Positions 5,417 through 9,473 of a DNA stretch of 9,473 nt are shown piece by piece. Position numbers and translations under genes: made by a program. The stretch is from JBBTXL01 sp038062295. Its GTDB lineage: Bacteria > Patescibacteriota > Minisyncoccia > GWC2-36-17 > WO2-46-25. The notes under the pieces were generated by a model that saw only the letters and a program-made list of their open reading frames with translations, did not search any database and was not told the origin of the DNA. The stretch covers positions 1-9,473 of the forward strand of contig JBBTXL010000017.1 of assembly GCA_038062295.1 (NCBI GenBank), written 5' to 3'. Each line of letters starts with the position of its first letter. The first letter of the stretch is position 1.

Positions 5417-7657
5417 TTACTCCACATACACCACGGGCACGATCATTCCCATGTCCGCATGGTGCAGTTCGTGGCAATGCAATACCCACATGCCGGGGTT
5501 TTGCGCAACAAACTCAATATCATACCGCTCGCCGGGCGCAAGCACGATGGTATCACGCGTGAGCTGCGCGACAAGCGGTATCGGATTGCCGTCCACTGCC
5601 ACCACGGTAAAACTTGAACCGTGCAAGTGCATCGGATGCGTCGCCGAGGAACCGGCATTGATGAGTCGCAATAACACCCGCTCGCCTATTTTCACCGATA
5701 ATGGCTCCGTATCGGGAAACGCGCGGCCGTTGATGGTGAACATGTTGTAATTCATCATGTGCTGGCCGCCCGCGCCGTGTGACATGCCGCCCAGGGCCGC
5801 CATGTTCTCACCGTTCATCAATTCCCATTCATCCAGCATGAGTGTGTACTCGCGGTCGGGCTTTGCATACCCTTTTGGCTCAACAATGAACGCGCCGGCA
5901 AGCCCCATGTCCATTTGCTCCGCTTCATCGGTATGTGAAGTGCCGTGCGTGTGATAAAAGCGGGTGCCGGCCGGCTTTGCCGTAAACTCATATATGAACA
6001 TTTCTCCCGGACCGATCGGCCGCTGGGTGACGCCCGGCACGCCGTCCTGACTATTGGGCACGTCCATTCCATGCCAGTGGATCGTCGTGGCAACGGGCAG
6101 CTTATTTGCAAAAATAATGCGCACCGTGTCTCCCTCCGTAACCCGAATCTCCGGTCCCGGAATTTGGCCGTTGTATCCCCACACCGCCATGGACTTACCT
6201 TTCTCGTATTCCCAACGAACCGGCTCGGCGGTGAGCGCAAACTCCTTCACGCCGTCTTCACGGACAACAAATGGCAGCCGCGCGACACGGTCTTTGGGCG
6301 TGCGCAGCGGGAGCTTCGTAAGGTCGGCTGTTGTCGCGTGCTCATGCATCATGTCGTCATGCATGCCATCCATGCCCGTTATACCGCTGCTTCCGCTCTC
6401 CGTGTCGTGGGCGTGGCCCGCTGCTTCCGACTCCATGTGCTCCTGCTGCTGCGCCACAAACCGCTGTGGGATCGCCCACATGAACACCACCGCAAGAAGC
6501 ATGGTGAGCAAGAGAACGGACCATCGCTTTGCGTGATAGACGGCAAACGGCGCCGCGCGCTCCGCCTCGGGCAGCGCTAAAACGCGCTTTTGTTCCCGCG
6601 CCAAGTACCACCATAACGGAATGGCCATTAAAAACACGAATGCCCAGTTCCCCATCCATAACGGCAAACCGAAATAGCCGGTTCCCGTTTCCATGCCGTG
6701 CACATGCGCCACTTGGGTGCCGAATTGTTCGTTAAACGCAACATTGAAAAAATGTTCCTGCGTCAGCTCTTCCAAAAGCGTGTGCTGCCCCGAGTTCACC
6801 CACCACGCGTGACCAAAAAAGCCGAGGGTGAACAAGAATGCGCCGACAAACACCATGCCCCATGCGGTGGCGCGCGCTATTTTGTCTTTGTGCTTCAAAA
6901 GCGATCTGGTCGCGTTGATGCCCAAAATACCAAGCACCGCCAACAGCAATAACGGAATAATGCGTCCGATCGCGTGCACGAAGAACAACAGCCACCCGTA
7001 AAACACGTCGCCCGTTACACCGATCTGCCCCAAAATGATCGGTGTTGCCGGATGCGGGCATCCCACGCCGATGTTGCCCAAAAAGAGCCCGAGCATGAAT
7101 GCTTTGGCAATGTCTTGCCGTTTCTGAATGAACGCAGGTGCTGCACCCATATAGCTTGGCATGCGCACCTTTAAAAATCCGAGCTCCCCAAGCGCAAACA
7201 CCATGGCAAAAACACCTGCAAGCGCGTAAAATATGTTCTTTATCGTCTCGCCGCCGCCGCCCGCAAATCCGAACACCGCCTTACCTAACAATGCCGCCAA
7301 AATGCCGTACAAAGAGAGCGTGATCGCAACGCCAAGCCCGAACGCAAGCGCGATGGCAAGCCCCTTCACATACCCTTTGCCCATCGAAAGCGGCACGATA
7401 ACGAACGCTAAAGGCAGCGTGCAGGGTAGCACGATCATGGAAAGCCCGGCGGCAAAACTGAACACGAACCACCCTGTGCCGATGGGCGAGCCGGAGCTGG
7501 CGGTCAATATCCAGTAAAATCCGTAGATAAAAACGCCAAACAGCGCAGTCGCAAGAATGACGAACGGCACGCGCCATCTCTGGTCGGAAGTGTTTTGTTG
7601 ATTATCCAGGGCGCCCTGCGCCGGTTGCGGCGCCTGCGGCGTTTCAGTGCTTTCCAT
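5417..7657 (-). CDS. Fusion of CcdA/DsbD-like thiol-carrier membrane domain with two-domain multicopper oxidase
   Basis: A 746-residue protein. An N-terminal stretch rich in Pro and Gln precedes about nine membrane helices (31-52 to 378-397). The CcdA/DsbD-like core has its paired cysteines in LPCTLP (C79) and GVGCPHPATP (C200), which carry electrons across the membrane in that family. Two further helices (about 333-351 and 378-397) lead to a His/Met-rich linker (403-440). The rest, about 460-746, is a two-cupredoxin multicopper oxidase. Its copper motifs are HWHG (527-530), HTH (569-571), HPMHLH (674-679) and HCHELHHADMGM (727-738), with C728 and M738 at the type 1 site. Nine helices from a cytoplasmic N-terminus place the oxidase outside, as expected. 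Start ATG 7655-7657 is chosen over upstream ATGs that read into ychF and lack similarity. It heads the operon with the Met-rich, thioredoxin-like and DoxX genes. Confidence 0.9.
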   Translation of the reverse strand: MESTETPQAPQPAQGALDNQQNTSDQRWRVPFVILATALFGVFIYGFYWILTASSGSPIGTGWFVFSFAAGLSMIVLPCTLPLAFVIVPLSMGKGYVKGLAIALAFGLGVAITLSLYGILAALLGKAVFGFAGGGGETIKNIFYALAGVFAMVFALGELGFLKVRMPSYMGAAPAFIQKRQDIAKAFMLGLFLGNIGVGCPHPATPIILGQIGVTGDVFYGWLLFFVHAIGRIIPLLLLAVLGILGINATRSLLKHKDKIARATAWGMVFVGAFLFTLGFFGHAWWVNSGQHTLLEELTQEHFFNVAFNEQFGTQVAHVHGMETGTGYFGLPLWMGNWAFVFLMAIPLWWYLAREQKRVLALPEAERAAPFAVYHAKRWSVLLLTMLLAVVFMWAIPQRFVAQQQEHMESEAAGHAHDTESGSSGITGMDGMHDDMMHEHATTADLTKLPLRTPKDRVARLPFVVREDGVKEFALTAEPVRWEYEKGKSMAVWGYNGQIPGPEIRVTEGDTVRIIFANKLPVATTIHWHGMDVPNSQDGVPGVTQRPIGPGEMFIYEFTAKPAGTRFYHTHGTSHTDEAEQMDMGLAGAFIVEPKGYAKPDREYTLMLDEWELMNGENMAALGGMSHGAGGQHMMNYNMFTINGRAFPDTEPLSVKIGERVLLRLINAGSSATHPMHLHGSSFTVVAVDGNPIPLVAQLTRDTIVLAPGERYDIEFVAQNPGMWVLHCHELHHADMGMIVPVVYVE

Positions 7658-7660
7658 ATA

Positions 7661-7675
7661 ATGTACTTTGTACAT
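7661..7675. promoter_or_regulatory. Palindrome, candidate operator of the fusion operon
   Basis: ATGTAC TTT GTACAT is a perfect 6-bp inverted repeat with a 3-base centre. It sits 3 bases upstream of the fusion gene start and covers its expected transcription start. This is where a repressor would bind. It resembles, but does not match, the TACAnnTGTA box of CopY-type copper repressors. The regulator is not in the window. Confidence 0.45.
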
Positions 7676-7677
7676 CC

Positions 7678-7683
7678 AATATA
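7678..7683 (-). promoter_or_regulatory. Candidate -10 element of the fusion operon
   Basis: TATATT on the minus strand matches five of six -10 positions and predicts a start near 7671, giving a leader of about 14 bases. No good -35 was found 16-18 bases upstream (TGGCAA at 17), so an activator may be needed or the site may be wrong. Confidence 0.35.
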
Positions 7684-7700
7684 CCATATGCCAAAATTCC

Positions 7701-7730
7701 TTGCCATTGCGAGCAAAGAAACAGTATGAT
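7701..7730 (+). promoter_or_regulatory. Candidate sigma-70-type promoter of ychF, leaderless
   Basis: TTGCCA (7701-7706) and TATGAT (7725-7730) each match five of six consensus bases, with an 18-base spacer. The seventh base after the -10 is the A of the ychF ATG at 7737, so the mRNA should start at or next to the start codon. Confidence 0.6.
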
Positions 7731-7734
7731 ACTG
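7722..7734. repeat. Palindrome overlapping the ychF -10 box
   Basis: CAGTAT G ATACTG is a 6-bp inverted repeat around one base. It overlaps the -10 element and ends 2 bases before the start codon. It could be an operator; a 13-base palindrome can also occur by chance. Confidence 0.35.
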
Positions 7735-7736
7735 CC

Positions 7737-8837
7737 ATGTCATTTTCCATCGCCATTGTCGGCTTGCCCAATGTCGGAAAATCAACATTGTTTCAGGCGC
7801 TGACCAAAAAGCCGGTTGATATCCAGAATTATCCGTTTTGCACCATAGACCCCAACGTGGGCGTGGTGACCGTCCCCGACGAGCGCCTGGACAAGCTCGC
7901 CGCGCTTTCCCGTTCGGCAAAGATCGTGCCGACCGCGATAGAATTCGTGGACATCGCGGGCCTGGTGAAAGGCGCTTCGCAGGGCGAAGGCCTGGGCAAC
8001 CAGTTTTTGTCGCACATCCGCGAAACCAAAGCCATTGCGCAGGTCGTGCGCATTTTTGAAGATGAAAATATCGCGCATGTGGAAAAGCGCGTGGACCCGC
8101 TTGGCGACATTGAGATCATCAACCTGGAACTGATATATGCCGACCTGGCGACCGTAACCAAACGGCTGGAACGAACGTCCCGCGAAGCAAAAACGGGTCA
8201 GAAACAGGCGGTTGCAGAAACCGCAACGCTGGAAAAAATAAAAGCGGCGCTTGAGAGCGGCGCACTCGCCAACACCATTACGTTTGCCGAAAGCGAATTG
8301 CCCCTCATGCGAGAACTGAACCTCATTACTGTAAAGCCCATCCTCTACGTTCTGAATAAAAAGTTCGGCGGGAAAAATCTGGACGAGCTTGGCGACGAGC
8401 GCTACCGAAAGCTCATGGATTATTTTCAAACGCGGCAGTATCTTTTTGTCACGCTTGACGCAGCAATAGAACTTGAGATGGGACAGCTCTCGGTACAGGA
8501 ACAAGCGGAATACAAAAAAGAGTTTGGTATCGCCGAGCGGTCGGGGCTCGACGAGCTTATCAAAAAAAGCTACGAGCTGTTGGGGCTTGTTACCTTCCTC
8601 ACCACCGGCGAGGACGAAACCCGCGCATGGACCGTCACGCGCAACACCCGGGCGCCGCGGGCCGCCGCCGCCATTCATACCGACTTTGAAAAAAAGTTCA
8701 TCCGCGCCGAAGTCATCAACTGGCAGGACTTGCTTTCCGCCGGCTCATACGCCGGCGCGCGAGAAAAAGGAACCTTGCGCACGGAGGGAAAAGAATATGT
8801 CGTGCGGGATGGAGACGTTGTAGAGTTTAAAATCTAG
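7737..8837 (+). CDS. ychF: Ribosome-binding ATPase YchF (Obg family)
   Basis: A 366-residue cytoplasmic P-loop protein, the usual length for YchF/OLA1, which prefers ATP over GTP and binds ribosomes. The G1 loop is GLPNVGKST (9-17), followed by NYPFCTIDPNVG (31-42, switch I) and G3 DIAGLVKGASQGEGLGNQF (72-90). A helical insertion lies at about 130-200. The C-terminal TGS domain (about 283-366) contains GEDETRAWTV, IHTDFEKKFIRAEV and YVVRDGDVVEF. The ATG at 7737 is chosen because the P-loop starts at the normal distance; the upstream extension to 7668 covers its promoter. The G4 site, NxxE in well-studied members, reads NKKF (207-210). The usual Cys of the VVRCF region is Ile (VVRIF), while C35 is kept. 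It is divergent from the fusion operon and is probably a housekeeping neighbour. Confidence 0.98.
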   Translation: MSFSIAIVGLPNVGKSTLFQALTKKPVDIQNYPFCTIDPNVGVVTVPDERLDKLAALSRSAKIVPTAIEFVDIAGLVKGASQGEGLGNQFLSHIRETKAIAQVVRIFEDENIAHVEKRVDPLGDIEIINLELIYADLATVTKRLERTSREAKTGQKQAVAETATLEKIKAALESGALANTITFAESELPLMRELNLITVKPILYVLNKKFGGKNLDELGDERYRKLMDYFQTRQYLFVTLDAAIELEMGQLSVQEQAEYKKEFGIAERSGLDELIKKSYELLGLVTFLTTGEDETRAWTVTRNTRAPRAAAAIHTDFEKKFIRAEVINWQDLLSAGSYAGAREKGTLRTEGKEYVVRDGDVVEFKI

Positions 8838-8849
8838 AACTCGTGAGTG

Positions 8850-9063
8850 CTAAGAAATCACTGTCGCCTTGAAACGCGCTTCTTCGATCACTTTGATGAT
8901 AGCATCATCGTTTATCTTCGATTCGTCGTACTCAACCTCTCCTTTTTTGCGTCCCATGTCACTTTTGCCGATTGCACCCCTTCGGTATTGGATAAAAAGA
9001 GCCAATACCAGTGGAACACGCCCCGCAATGCATTCCTTCGATGTTATAAATCTTCTTAACCAT
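8850..9063 (-). pseudogene. Decayed copZ-like gene (two one-base deletions)
   Basis: Read from ATG 9061-9063, the first 20 residues are a good HMA start, MVKKIYNIEGMHCGACSTGI, with the CxxC site intact. The frame then shifts near 9002 (ATTGGCTC where copZ has ATTGAGCTT) and shifts again near 8941, where two G stand in place of three after the A-run. Restoring one base at each place gives a full 71-residue protein matching CopZ at 1048-1263 at about 49 of 71 positions. The last part ends in FKATVIS and a TAG at 8850. The unrepaired first frame meets TGA early. It lies between ychF and the SdrD-like gene, far from copA. A real loss is likely, but two sequencing or assembly errors cannot be excluded, since both sites lie next to homopolymers. 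Confidence 0.75.
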
Positions 9064-9075
9064 CTCAGCATTTAG

Positions 9076-9084
9076 ATTATATCA
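9076..9084 (-). promoter_or_regulatory. Extended -10 promoter of the copZ-like pseudogene
   Basis: TGATATAAT on the minus strand is a perfect extended -10 (TGnTATAAT). It predicts a start near 9069 and a leader of about 6 bases before the ATG at 9063. Its first three bases are also the TGA stop codon of the upstream gene. No -35 is recognisable, which is normal for extended -10 promoters. Confidence 0.6.
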
Positions 9085-9473
9085 CATCTCAAATCTTACC
9101 GCGATGTTATAGTTAGTTATTTTCTGTCCATCCGTAGCAATAAATTCCTGTTGAGTTCCTTTCCCATACGCACTATAGACCGGGGTGGAAATTGAGGAAC
9201 GGAATCCTATTCGGTAGGTCCCTGGTTTGAGAATGATAATCCTAAAAAATCCTTTTTCGTTTGGTCGTACTGCCATTGTTTCATCAGGGACCTCTGCTGA
9301 AGGCTCGATCTTGCTCGGAAAAACAATTACATCCTTAAACGGAGCTTCGTTGTTATCAAAAAGACCATTCTTATTGCTGTCCACAAATATATACCCCTCA
9401 ACCACTGTTATTGGTTTTTCCACACCACAATCCTTAAGAGTAAGTGGATTCGAAAGTGTAACATCTACCTCCG
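9082..9473 (-). CDS. Surface protein with SdrD B-like domain, 5' end cut by window
   Basis: The frame is open from the window edge to a TGA at 9082-9084. A GTG at 9421-9423 is a possible start, but the 16 codons upstream are also open (EVDVTLSNPLTLKDCG), so the gene probably continues outside. The recognisable part is a B-type, Cna/SdrD-like beta-sandwich domain. It opens with VEGYIFVDSNKNGLFDNNE, whose DxNxNGxxDxxE loop binds calcium in SdrD-type repeats. It continues with FKDVIVF, the sheet pattern GFFRIIILKPGTYRIGF, and the C-terminal strand NYNIAVRFEM. Such domains occur as stalks in exported surface proteins. No sorting signal or anchor follows it. The DNA here is near 40-43% GC in sampled 60-base lines, lower than the copper genes, so it may have a different origin. 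Its partner and substrate are unknown. Confidence 0.75.
   Translation of the reverse strand, partial: EVDVTLSNPLTLKDCGVEKPITVVEGYIFVDSNKNGLFDNNEAPFKDVIVFPSKIEPSAEVPDETMAVRPNEKGFFRIIILKPGTYRIGFRSSISTPVYSAYGKGTQQEFIATDGQKITNYNIAVRFEM

Noticed and set aside
4793..5617. Open frame of about 274 codons on the + strand across the Met-rich gene
   Set aside because: It is very rich in His and Arg because it reads the Met/His codons backwards, and it crosses the ends of three genes.
5417..6300. Copper nitrite reductase (NirK/AniA) for the oxidase half
   Set aside because: The type 1 site is in the last domain (HCHxxxHxxxGM) and the HWHG, HTH and HPMHLH motifs give a trinuclear centre, as in laccase-type oxidases.
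7661..7675. CopY-type cop box
   Set aside because: The core is GTAC TTT GTAC, which lacks the TACAnnTGTA arrangement; kept only as a generic operator candidate.
7658..7771. N-terminal extension of the fusion protein by up to 38 residues
   Set aside because: It would overlap the ychF start and both promoters, and its sequence looks like translated intergenic DNA. The ATG at 7657 gives a sensible hydrophilic N-terminus.
7782..8678. Long open frame of about 298 codons antisense to ychF
   Set aside because: It lies wholly opposite a conserved gene; its Phe/Arg/His-rich composition is that of an antisense frame and shows no known domain.
1..9473. CRISPR arrays, tRNA or rRNA genes, insertion sequences
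   Set aside because: No regularly spaced repeats, no cloverleaf or rRNA signatures, no transposase and no terminal inverted repeats were seen on either strand.

Overview
The window is densely coding bacterial DNA with no gene-free stretch over 100 bases. It carries nine intact genes, two genes cut by the window edges and one decayed gene. The theme is copper handling at the cell envelope. TGA and TAA both act as stops, so the code is not one that reassigns TGA. Very short leaders, few Shine-Dalgarno sequences, small proteins and single-copy housekeeping YchF beside accessory genes would fit a Patescibacteria (Candidate Phyla Radiation) genome. That placement is an inference with modest confidence; no rRNA or tRNA is present to anchor it.

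Layout. 1-507 (+): end of a two-helix membrane protein of unknown function, convergent by 4 bases with the next block. 512-3687 (-): a copper export operon read as copA (Cu+ P-type ATPase), copZ (copper chaperone) and a membrane-anchored FAM173-type lysine methyltransferase joined to copZ by a TAATG overlap. 3734-4132 (+): an anchored CuA-like cupredoxin, divergent from copA and separated from it by 46 bases. 4147-4184: a perfect 17-bp hairpin between convergent genes, with the stop codon of doxX in its loop. 4164-7657 (-): a second operon read as a CcdA/DsbD-like membrane domain fused to a two-domain multicopper oxidase, a Met/His-rich anchored exported protein, a small CHSC thioredoxin-like protein, and a DoxX protein. 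7737-8837 (+): ychF, divergent from the fusion gene. 8850-9063 (-): a copZ-like pseudogene with two one-base deletions but an intact extended -10 promoter. 9082-9473 (-): the C-terminal part of a surface protein with an SdrD B-like domain, in DNA of visibly lower GC.

Working model (inference). CopZ and CopA collect and export Cu(I). Outside the membrane the cupredoxin and the Met-rich protein bind copper, and the multicopper oxidase can oxidise Cu(I) with O2. The thioredoxin-like protein could pass electrons to the two membrane cysteines of the CcdA-like domain, and from there to an external acceptor such as the Met-rich protein (C57/C113) or the cysteine ligands of the cupredoxin. The single polypeptide joining a transmembrane thiol carrier to a copper oxidase is the most unusual feature here.
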